Assembly (NCBI GenBank): GCA_946539635.1
Contig: CAMNHS010000005.1
Span: forward strand, 1 to 23,140
From: an uncultured Prevotellaceae bacterium
Lineage (GTDB): Bacteria; Bacteroidota; Bacteroidia; Bacteroidales; Bacteroidaceae
DNA: 23,140 bases
Reading direction: 5' to 3'
The notes under the pieces were generated by a model. It searched no databases, had not been told where the DNA came from, and worked only from the letters and a program-made list of their open reading frames with translations. Position 1 is the first letter of the stretch. Every line of letters begins with the position of its first letter. The position numbers were made by a program, and so were the translations under genes. Below are positions 16,365 through 23,140 of this stretch, piece by piece.

Positions 16365-18503
16365 TTACGGCATCTTTTTCAGCCCTTCCCAACGGACATT
16401 CCATTTTCCGTCTTTTGGAAAGCCTGGATTAAGTTCTGTGCAGCCATCCCATCCAGCACACATCATAGCCACAGCCGTCAGCAGTCCGCCATTACCTGGC
16501 AGGTAACATCTTAATCTGCCATCTTGGTAATTATGACCATTCTTCAGATATGTATTGGTGCGTTTGTCCATCAATAATGCATCGACAGCCTTAGAAGGTT
16601 CTCCAAGACGTGCAGCATTCATTGCTACCATAGGATAATCCCAGCCCCATGTCTTGTCCCAGTTCCAGCCTTTCCATATCCAATTGCTGGTCTGCCTCAT
16701 TATTTTATCATCCACAAGTCTGCTTTTGGGCAGTATGCCGACAGCTCCAAGTACAGCAGGATGGTCGCTGATAAGTGCTAAGGTGCTATATGTATCCGGA
16801 GCCGATTCTGCTGCCAGATACAGTTTCTTGCCATCTTCTGTTGTTCCAGCAGCCAATGGGGACAACTTGCTTATCACATCATCCCATTTTGTCTTTCTGC
16901 CCAAGCCCCTTCTTTCTCTCCATTGTTTTGCTGTCTGCAATCCATAATACCAATAAGCCAATTCAAATGGAGGATTATAAGTCACAGAAGCCTTCAGGGT
17001 CTCTTGTGCTGGTATGATACCTTTTAATATATAGCGATTATTAACCTCATCGTATGTTGCCATATCAGCCATAAATTCCGCTGTCTCATCGATGAGTCTT
17101 CCATACTTCACCAACAAATCTTCCTTTTTTTCCGCAGACAGATTTCTATATACCAGTTCTGCAAGATATATCAGGTGTGGCTGTTGCCATATCAGGTAGC
17201 TGCCCACTTTCGAAGGAGCCTCTTCACCACTTGGGTCTGTCATCTTCATCCATCTGACGCCCTTAAAGCCCTGTCGCATAGCGATTTCGAGAGCTTTTGG
17301 TTCAGCACTGATGTACCAACTCAAGGTGCGCTCCAGCATATTCTCGTGGCCCCATAGAGGCAACCAAGACTGATGCCACCATATCATCTCCATGTGGAAT
17401 TTTCCAAACCATGAATTATATGTCAGACCTGTCTCCTGTGGTGGAGTGTTTCCACAACATTGTATTGCAAGCAGATATTGGCTCAACACAACTCTACGCT
17501 CCAGTTCTTTAGCTCTTTTGTCTTTACATTGTGAGAAATCCACTACAGCACCTTCTGTCCAGAAATTCTTCCAATTATCAGCAGCCTTCTTTGCAACAGT
17601 GGCAAAGGTCTCTTTCTGTATATTCTTCTGTTCTTTTAAAAACTCGCAGGAATATGTCAGTTGTTTGCCATCAGCTGTCAACACCCAGTAGTTCTTTTTC
17701 TTCTCCTTCAGTTCTGCATTATTTTCCCATGTGATGGAGATGAAATATGTTGTCTTATCGATAGTTCTCTTCAGTATAGCATGACCATTTGCTATTCTCA
17801 CCAATTCCGTCTGGTGTTTGTCATTCTGTTGCCAGTCGCAGGCATCGTCGCTATGCTTTCCTGTGGGGTATGCAAAGCGCAGATTTATGGCAGCCTTGCC
17901 TTTGTCTGTTGTCACTGTTCCTGCCACCAATTCTCTTTCTGGGTGACACACAGTCTTTACAGAATATCTCACACCTTTCGCCTTGAAATCTGATGTTATC
18001 ATACCCGCCCACATATCAAGTTCCTGCCTGGAAGCCTTTAAGTCATGTGGAGTAAGTCCTTCCACCTCCAGTCCTACGCATCCTAAGTGCATTCTGTGAG
18101 GATTGCTCCTATACCAGTTTGCAGCATCGCGAGCCCGGCCCTGTTCCTTAAATTCCGTAGCATACAGTTCCCTGTGTCCATGTCCGAAATCCTCCATTTT
18201 GTATGACTCTTCAATCCTCAGGTTCTGTGGATTATCAAAGCTATGCCATCCCCATTCGCTCTGTGTTCCGAGGGGTACACCATTATGGTAATATTCTGGG
18301 AATGTCTGCAATCCTGTCACATCCGTTGTAAAGGCAAAATGACCATTTCCGACACTCAGCGAAGCCAAGGTATCAACACTTGTTATAACAGGATTATTCC
18401 GTTTCACCAAAGCCCTCCTGTCAATCGGAGCCAACTTTGTGCCCTGTACACCAAGTGTGATGAATATTGCAATGTAAAATAAAAGTCTTCTCAAGGTATT
18501 CAT
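16365..18503 (-). CDS. Exported six-hairpin (alpha/alpha barrel) glycosidase (712 aa)
   Basis: A signal peptide (MNTLRRLLFYIAIFITLGVQG) indicates a periplasmic or surface enzyme. The N-terminal ~300 residues look like a beta-sandwich domain (SVGNGHFAFTTDVTGLQTF, YPTGKHSDDACDW). The C-terminal ~390 residues are helical with Trp-rich loops typical of six-hairpin glycosidases of the GH65/GH95 type: TGLTYNSWFGKFHMEMIWWH, LPLWGHENMLERTL, GIIPAQETLK and WNWDKTWGWDYPMVAMNAARLG. Acidic candidates for catalysis are the Glu in KFHMEM and the Glu in PAQET; I cannot assign them. The exact GH family and the substrate are not determinable here. It is single-gene, convergent with dacB, with its own canonical promoter divergent from the aldo/keto reductase. 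Confidence 0.75.
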   Translation of the reverse strand: MNTLRRLLFYIAIFITLGVQGTKLAPIDRRALVKRNNPVITSVDTLASLSVGNGHFAFTTDVTGLQTFPEYYHNGVPLGTQSEWGWHSFDNPQNLRIEESYKMEDFGHGHRELYATEFKEQGRARDAANWYRSNPHRMHLGCVGLEVEGLTPHDLKASRQELDMWAGMITSDFKAKGVRYSVKTVCHPERELVAGTVTTDKGKAAINLRFAYPTGKHSDDACDWQQNDKHQTELVRIANGHAILKRTIDKTTYFISITWENNAELKEKKKNYWVLTADGKQLTYSCEFLKEQKNIQKETFATVAKKAADNWKNFWTEGAVVDFSQCKDKRAKELERRVVLSQYLLAIQCCGNTPPQETGLTYNSWFGKFHMEMIWWHQSWLPLWGHENMLERTLSWYISAEPKALEIAMRQGFKGVRWMKMTDPSGEEAPSKVGSYLIWQQPHLIYLAELVYRNLSAEKKEDLLVKYGRLIDETAEFMADMATYDEVNNRYILKGIIPAQETLKASVTYNPPFELAYWYYGLQTAKQWRERRGLGRKTKWDDVISKLSPLAAGTTEDGKKLYLAAESAPDTYSTLALISDHPAVLGAVGILPKSRLVDDKIMRQTSNWIWKGWNWDKTWGWDYPMVAMNAARLGEPSKAVDALLMDKRTNTYLKNGHNYQDGRLRCYLPGNGGLLTAVAMMCAGWDGCTELNPGFPKDGKWNVRWEGLKKMP

Positions 18504-18556
18504 AGTTATATCGTTTTGTTTTTGGGTGTTATGTGTCGTGTTTGCAAAATGCGGTG

Positions 18557-18588
18557 CAAAAATATTAAAAACTTAGAAAAAAAACAAA
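18557..18588 (-). promoter_or_regulatory. Promoter of the six-hairpin glycosidase gene
   Basis: Minus strand TTTG (18585-18588), 20 nt, TATTTTTG (18557-18564). The expected start is near 18550, with a leader of about 45 nt. It shares a 175-bp divergent region with the aldo/keto reductase promoter; the two -7 elements are about 75 bp apart. Confidence 0.75.
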
Positions 18589-18639
18589 TATATAGCATAA
18601 AAAAAATATTCTGTGGTTTAAAATTAAGCATAAATTTTG

Positions 18640-18647
18640 TATCTTTG
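18640..18647 (+). promoter_or_regulatory. -7 element of the aldo/keto reductase-GH2 operon
   Basis: TATCTTTG is a perfect -7 box. The -33 region is poor: TTTA at 18617-18620 with 19 nt spacing. That suggests a weaker or activator-dependent promoter. It lies inside the longest in-frame reading and therefore supports the start at 18679. Confidence 0.65.
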
Positions 18648-18678
18648 CAACCAGAATAATATTTTATCTCAAATATCT

Positions 18679-20037
18679 ATGCCTAAAAAGAATCTTGACA
18701 GACGTGAATTTCTGAAGCGCCTCGGAATAGGTGCCGGTTCCGCAATGGTAATGATGGGTTTGGACCCAATACAAAGTTTGGCAAGCCCATTACTCGACAA
18801 AAAAACATCTAAGGCGGTTGATGCATCGAAGAATGCTATGACCTATCGTGTGCAGCATAATTCGGGAGAGCATATTTCGTTACTCGGTTTCGGAATGATG
18901 CGTCTGCCTAACGACCAGGCTGCCGTGAACGAATTGGTGGATTATGCCATCAGCCACGGGGTGAACTATTTCGACACTGCACCGATGTATATGGGTGGAC
19001 AGTCGGAAGTGCTGACCGGCGAAGCCCTCAGCCGCTATCCACGTGACAAATACTATGTAGCCACGAAGATGTCTAACCAGAATGGCAGGCTTTGGTCGTT
19101 CGATGCGTCAAAAGAAATGTATGAACGTTCATTGGAGCGTCTGAAGGTTGACTACATTGACTACTACCTGCTGCACAGCATCGGTGGTGGTATGGATTCG
19201 CTGAAAGGACGTTTCCTTGACAACGGCATTCTCGACTTTCTGCTGAAGGAACGTGAGGCGGGACGCATAAAGCATCTGGGATTCTCTTATCACGGCGACG
19301 TGCGTGATTTCGACTGGCTGCTTGACAGACAGGATGAATATAAGTGGGACTTTGTGCAGATACAGATGAACTTCCTCGACTGGCGTCATGCTTCTATCAG
19401 ACAGGGTCGTCGCCATGATGCTGATGCAGAATATCTATATGGCAAATTGGAGTCATTGGGCATACAATGTGTCATCATGGAACCTCTTCGCGGCGGTGCA
19501 TTCGGAAGGATGGCGCAGGAACTTACAGACCAGCTGAAGGCGGTGCGTCCCGATGACAGCACAGCACGATGGGCCTTCAGATGGGTGGGCTCTTACCCTA
19601 ACGTCCTGACAACGCTGTCTGGCATGAACCGCATGGAGCATCTCGTCGATAACGTAAAAACCTTCTCACCATTAGAGCCTTGCACTGAGGCTGAGAACAA
19701 ACTGCTGGAGAAAATTGCTGACCAGATGGCTGGCTACCCAACAATACCATGTACCACATGCGAATATTGCATGCCGTGTCCTTATGGCGTAAACATTCCG
19801 GGTAACTTCAGTTTCCACAATAATGCCGTCAACAATCACCTCTTACCACTGCCTGACAAGGATGCAGCAAACTATGGTGAGATGAAGGAAAAATTCATGG
19901 CTCAGTATTTTGAAGCTCTTCCGGCAGAGGCGCGTGCAAACCAGTGTATGGACTGCGAGGAATGCCTGCCGAAATGTCCGCAGCAGATTAGAATACCAAA
20001 CCAATTATCACGCATCGTGGAATTGTTGAGGAAATAA
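18679..20037 (+). CDS. Tat-type aldo/keto reductase with two C-terminal 4Fe-4S motifs (452 aa)
   Basis: An NAD(P)H-linked oxidoreductase fused to a ferredoxin-like tail. The N-terminus has a twin-arginine motif (D7-RREFLK) before a hydrophobic run (IGIGAG-type), so export in folded, cofactor-loaded form is likely. The TIM-barrel reductase starts near residue 65 (SLLGFGMMRLP). The usual catalytic tetrad is in place: D99 and Y104 (DTAPMY), K130 (ATKMS), H166 (LLHS). The C-terminus holds CTTCEYCMPCP (C358, C361, C364, C367) and CMDCEECLPKCP (C423, C426, C429, C433), each enough for a cluster. Substrate unknown. The ATG at 18679 follows a -7 box at 18640. GH2 begins 32 nt downstream and has no separate promoter, so they are probably co-transcribed. 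Confidence 0.88.
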   Translation: MPKKNLDRREFLKRLGIGAGSAMVMMGLDPIQSLASPLLDKKTSKAVDASKNAMTYRVQHNSGEHISLLGFGMMRLPNDQAAVNELVDYAISHGVNYFDTAPMYMGGQSEVLTGEALSRYPRDKYYVATKMSNQNGRLWSFDASKEMYERSLERLKVDYIDYYLLHSIGGGMDSLKGRFLDNGILDFLLKEREAGRIKHLGFSYHGDVRDFDWLLDRQDEYKWDFVQIQMNFLDWRHASIRQGRRHDADAEYLYGKLESLGIQCVIMEPLRGGAFGRMAQELTDQLKAVRPDDSTARWAFRWVGSYPNVLTTLSGMNRMEHLVDNVKTFSPLEPCTEAENKLLEKIADQMAGYPTIPCTTCEYCMPCPYGVNIPGNFSFHNNAVNNHLLPLPDKDAANYGEMKEKFMAQYFEALPAEARANQCMDCEECLPKCPQQIRIPNQLSRIVELLRK

Positions 20038-20039
20038 GC

Positions 20040-20069
20040 AACTATTACTAAATATTACTAACTATTACG
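20040..20069 (+). repeat. Three tandem 10-bp units directly before the GH2 start codon
   Basis: AACTATTACT, AAATATTACT and AACTATTACG lie head to tail and end exactly at the ATG at 20070. The whole intergenic gap is little more than this repeat. It contains no Shine-Dalgarno, only an A/T-rich, probably unstructured leader as is common in Bacteroidota. Confidence 0.8.
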
Positions 20070-23051
20070 ATGAAAAGATTCTTTTTTTTGACAACATTAC
20101 TGTTTTGTTTTCTATTGCCAAGCATTGCCGGGAACCGTTATAACTTCAACAGCGGATGGCTGCTGAAGGTTGGTGACGATGCCAACGGCGCTGCTATCAG
20201 TTGTAACGACGCCAAATGGGAGAAGGTGACGCTGCCCTACTCTTTCAACCAGACAGAGGCTTACGCCAAAGCAATCCACGACCTTACCGACACCATAGCG
20301 TGGTACAGGAAGCATTTCGTGCTGCCAAAGGAAATGAGGAATGCCAAGAAGTTCTTCATTGAGTTTGAGGGAACACGTTTCGGAGCACGCTGCTTCCTCA
20401 ACGGCAAGGAATTAGGATGGGGAGAAAACGGAGTGATGGCATTCGGCTTTGACTTGACCCCCTATATAAATAGAAAAGGTGAAAACGTCCTGGCGGTTTA
20501 TACCGACAACAACTGGAGATACAGGGAGCACACCAAGGCACACAGCGGATTTCAGTGGAACGACAAGAACTTCTACTGCAACTATGGCGGCATCAACAAG
20601 AATGTATGGCTGCACGTCATACAGAGCGATGTCTATCAAACCCTGCCACTATACAGCAACCTCAAGACAACTGGCGTGTATATCTATGCCACACAGCATG
20701 ATGTGAAGGAACATTCTGCCACTATCAATGCCGAATCGGAGGTGAAGAATGAATCATCTACCCCAAAAAATATATCATACAATGTTATCGTAAGCGAAAG
20801 GGGCGGCAAACAGATAGCCAGCTTTTCGGGCCAAAGCATCACCGTTGCCCCTGGAGAGACAGCCGTTTGCAAAGCATCACAGAAAGTCAACGGCTTGCAT
20901 TTCTGGTCGTGGGGATATGGTTTCCTTTATGACGTGACTACACAACTCATCGCTGACGGCAAGTGCATAGACGAAGTAACCACAACGACCGGCTTCAGGA
21001 AGACAGCCTTTCAGAACGGTATGGTATATCTGAACGACAGAGTGCTGCACCTGAAGGGGTTTGCACAGCGTTCTACCAACGAATGGCCTGCTGTAGGCAT
21101 CTCTATCCCTGCATGGATGAGTGATTACTCAAACCGCCTCATACTGGGTTGTAATGGTAATATCATCAGGTGGATGCACGTAACTCCGATGAAGCAGGAT
21201 ATTGAATCGATGGACCGTCTGGGCATCATACAGGCAATGCCGGCAGGTGACGCTGAGAAAGATGTCACAGACCGCCGCTGGGAACAGCGTAAGGAGGTGA
21301 TGCGAGATGCGATAATCTACAACCGCAACAACCCCTCTATCCTCTTCTATGAATGTGGCAACAACGAGATTTCTGAGGAACACATGGCTGAGATGAAAGC
21401 CATTCGCAATCAGTATGACCCCAACGGCGGACGCGCTATTGGCAGCCGCAACATGCAGGCATCGAAAGAGGCAGAATATGGCGGTGAGATGTTGTATGTG
21501 AACAAGTCGGCTGGCAAACCGATGTGGATGATGGAATATTGTCGCGACGAGGGCATCAGGAAATACTGGGATGAATGGAGCTATCCTTACCACAAGGAAG
21601 GTGACGGACCTTTGTTCCGTGGTGCCCGTGCCGTAAGCTATAACCATAATCAGGACGGCTTTGCGGTGGAAAACGTGATACGCTGGAATGAATACTGGTT
21701 GGCACGCCCGGGACAGGGAAAGCGCGTCAATTCCGGCGGCGCAAAGATTATCTTCTCTGACTCCAACACACACTACAGGGGTGAGAAGAACTATCGCACC
21801 AGTGGCGATGTCGATGCTATGCGTATTGCAAAAGACTCTTATTTCACCCATAAGGCAATGTGGGACGGATGGGTCGATACAGAAACAGATCACACATACA
21901 TCGTGGGCCACTGGAATTATGAAAAGGATGTCGTGAAACCAGTTTATGTTGTTTCCACAGGCGACGACGTGGAACTGCTGCTCAACGGCAAGTCATTAGG
22001 AAAGGGAAAGCGCAGCAATACCTTCCTGTTTACCTTTGAAAACATACAATATCATCCTGGTAAGCTTGAGGCTGTCAGCTATAAGGGTGGCAAGGAGGTA
22101 AGCCGCTACCATCTGGAAACGGCAGGAGATGCCGATGCCCTGAAGATGAGGTGGATAGATGCTCCTGAGACTTTCCGTGCCGATGGTGCTGACATCCGCA
22201 TTGCAGAGATAGAGGTGACAGATAACAAAGGCAGGCGCTGTCCGTTGGCAAACGACATGATAACCTTCTCGCTGGACGGCAACGGTGAATGGCTCGGCGG
22301 TCTGAGCGGCGACGGTGCCGACTCTATAGACAACAGGGTCCTGAACAGGGAACTGCCTGTTGAGGCTGGTGTCTGCCGCGTAATGGTTCGCAGCACCACC
22401 AATGCCGGCACTGTCACCCTGACGGCAAATGCCAAGGGCTTCAAGCCGGCACAGCTGTCGATTACCACTACTGCGACGCCTACGAAGGACGGCTTCTTCG
22501 TGGATGGTAAGGGAAAGGCTATAGAGGCTGCGTGGCAGGAAGAACTGCCTGTCTGCCTCAGTCGTGGCGAGACACCGCTGACGGCCTCTTATACGCAGGC
22601 CCTGAATGGCGTGGCGATAAAGAGTGTCACTGCCGGCAGCGCCGAGGGCGATACTTACACAATGTATGATGATAACGAGAAGACCCTCTGGCAGAGCGAC
22701 GGACTGTTGGAAAACGCATGGGTGAAGTTCCAGCTGGAGCATCCTGCTGCCATAAAGCAGATTTCGGTACTTCTGCAGAACTTCCGCAGCAACAGTTATC
22801 CTCTGGAGGTAACAACGGCTGACGGCACAGTGATATGGCGAGGATACACACCCAAATGCCTCGGAAACGTTTATCTGAATATTGACAAGCCCGTCGTGAG
22901 CGACACCTACATGATACGGATGCTGGGACCGGCTACCGTGAAAGAGGCCTTTGGGGACATGACAGAGTTGGCGGCAAAGAAGAATGTCAGCACCACGCCA
23001 TCGAAGAGCAACAAACTCTGCATCATGGAAATAGAATTCAACGCACCCTGA
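20070..23051 (+). CDS. Glycoside hydrolase family 2 enzyme with C-terminal discoidin-like domain (993 aa)
   Basis: An exported retaining glycosidase of the beta-galactosidase/beta-glucuronidase superfamily. Signal peptide MKRFFFLTTLLFCFLLPSIA. Domains in order: sugar-binding jelly roll (about 25-200, GTRFGARCFLNGKELG), immunoglobulin-like (200-330), TIM barrel (330-610, VLHLKGFAQRSTNEWPAVG), DUF4982-like (about 620-690, VELLLNGKSLGKG), another beta-sandwich (about 700-800), and an F5/8-type C domain from about 860 (ENAWVKFQLEHPAAIKQI). Acid/base is probably E433 (YECGNNE) and nucleophile E489 (WMMEYC). The 56-residue separation is shorter than in E. coli LacZ (76), so the nucleophile assignment is less sure. 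Substrate cannot be told from sequence. It is second in the operon with the aldo/keto reductase. No type IX C-terminal sorting domain is evident. Confidence 0.9.
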   Translation: MKRFFFLTTLLFCFLLPSIAGNRYNFNSGWLLKVGDDANGAAISCNDAKWEKVTLPYSFNQTEAYAKAIHDLTDTIAWYRKHFVLPKEMRNAKKFFIEFEGTRFGARCFLNGKELGWGENGVMAFGFDLTPYINRKGENVLAVYTDNNWRYREHTKAHSGFQWNDKNFYCNYGGINKNVWLHVIQSDVYQTLPLYSNLKTTGVYIYATQHDVKEHSATINAESEVKNESSTPKNISYNVIVSERGGKQIASFSGQSITVAPGETAVCKASQKVNGLHFWSWGYGFLYDVTTQLIADGKCIDEVTTTTGFRKTAFQNGMVYLNDRVLHLKGFAQRSTNEWPAVGISIPAWMSDYSNRLILGCNGNIIRWMHVTPMKQDIESMDRLGIIQAMPAGDAEKDVTDRRWEQRKEVMRDAIIYNRNNPSILFYECGNNEISEEHMAEMKAIRNQYDPNGGRAIGSRNMQASKEAEYGGEMLYVNKSAGKPMWMMEYCRDEGIRKYWDEWSYPYHKEGDGPLFRGARAVSYNHNQDGFAVENVIRWNEYWLARPGQGKRVNSGGAKIIFSDSNTHYRGEKNYRTSGDVDAMRIAKDSYFTHKAMWDGWVDTETDHTYIVGHWNYEKDVVKPVYVVSTGDDVELLLNGKSLGKGKRSNTFLFTFENIQYHPGKLEAVSYKGGKEVSRYHLETAGDADALKMRWIDAPETFRADGADIRIAEIEVTDNKGRRCPLANDMITFSLDGNGEWLGGLSGDGADSIDNRVLNRELPVEAGVCRVMVRSTTNAGTVTLTANAKGFKPAQLSITTTATPTKDGFFVDGKGKAIEAAWQEELPVCLSRGETPLTASYTQALNGVAIKSVTAGSAEGDTYTMYDDNEKTLWQSDGLLENAWVKFQLEHPAAIKQISVLLQNFRSNSYPLEVTTADGTVIWRGYTPKCLGNVYLNIDKPVVSDTYMIRMLGPATVKEAFGDMTELAAKKNVSTTPSKSNKLCIMEIEFNAP

Positions 23052-23055
23052 AATC

Positions 23056-23082
23056 GTATCTTTTACCTTCGGTTGAAGATAC
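23056..23082 (+). terminator. Hairpin after GH2, possible terminator
   Basis: GTATCTT (23056-23062) pairs with AAGATAC (23076-23082), and inside it ACC (23065-23067) pairs with GGT (23071-23073) around a TTC loop, with a two-base mismatch between the stems. It starts 5 nt after the GH2 stop. No T-run follows directly, so it may instead be an mRNA 3'-end stabiliser. Confidence 0.5.
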
Positions 23083-23108
23083 TCACGTTCGAAAAATTGC
23101 AAAAAAAA

Positions 23109-23140
23109 TTTGCATTTTTGCTCACTTAATCGTATCTTTG
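23109..23140 (+). promoter_or_regulatory. Promoter at the right window edge, for a gene beyond it
   Basis: TTTG (23109-23112), 20 nt, TATCTTTG (23133-23140): a perfect match to the Bacteroidota consensus, cut exactly at the end of the window. A new rightward transcription unit must start just outside. Confidence 0.75.

Noticed and set aside
18637..18678. Upstream in-frame start for the aldo/keto reductase
   Set aside because: It overlaps the -7 box at 18640-18647 and would displace the twin-arginine signal from the N-terminus.
21996..23102. Long antisense open frame (368 codons) opposite GH2
   Set aside because: It shadows a well-supported GH2 gene, has no recognisable domain or promoter, and lies in GC-richer DNA where spurious open frames are common.
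23052..23139. 12-nt direct repeat AATCGTATCTTT at 23052-23063 and 23128-23139, suggesting a second promoter
   Set aside because: The first copy has T instead of G at the end of the -7 box, has no suitable -33 element and is part of a hairpin. The repeat may be coincidental.

Overview
The window looks like a chromosomal segment of a Bacteroidales bacterium, most plausibly a Prevotella-like gut or oral species. The evidence is a complete sprA/sov gene (the type IX secretion outer-membrane channel, restricted to Bacteroidota), polysaccharide-processing exoenzymes with signal peptides, and promoters of the Bacteroidota type. Five promoters match TTTG-N20-TAnnTTTG with the spacer exactly 20 nt each time. 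The genus is an inference from gene style, not from a marker gene. No rRNA, tRNA, CRISPR array, transposase or integrase was found.

Left part (1 to about 1.9 kb) is the accessory zone. It is AT-rich and everything reads leftward. A tandem 21-bp repeat at the window edge abuts a two-gene operon: an XRE/HigA-like regulator followed by an unrecognised 167-aa protein. Its promoter is threaded through a perfect 14-bp inverted repeat. Next comes a RelE/ParE-like toxin-antitoxin pair bracketed by two imperfect ~40-bp direct repeats, the nearer of which contains the toxin stop codon.

The middle part (1.9 to 16.3 kb) is core-genome. A leftward pair (double zinc ribbon, then an exported protein with a CarboxypepD-reg-like domain) is divergent from a rightward five-repeat DUF349 protein that ends at a hairpin terminator. 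Then follows a very tight rightward cluster, ruvA-sprA-nadB-dacB, with joints of 4-nt overlap, 1-nt gap and 11-nt overlap. It joins Holliday-junction processing, the type IX translocon, the first step of NAD synthesis and a PBP4-type peptidoglycan hydrolase.

The right part (16.3 to 23.1 kb) is a small carbohydrate or redox locus. A leftward exported six-hairpin glycosidase is convergent with dacB. It is divergent from a rightward pair: a Tat-type aldo/keto reductase with two [4Fe-4S] motifs, and a GH2 enzyme with a C-terminal discoidin-like domain. The divergent promoters share a 175-bp intergenic region. The rightward pair looks more GC-rich than the left part. The window ends exactly on the -7 element of a promoter for a gene beyond it.

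Nothing here is a clearly new system. The best candidates for something undescribed are the XRE plus 167-aa module with its interleaved operator, and the repeat-bracketed toxin-antitoxin cassette.
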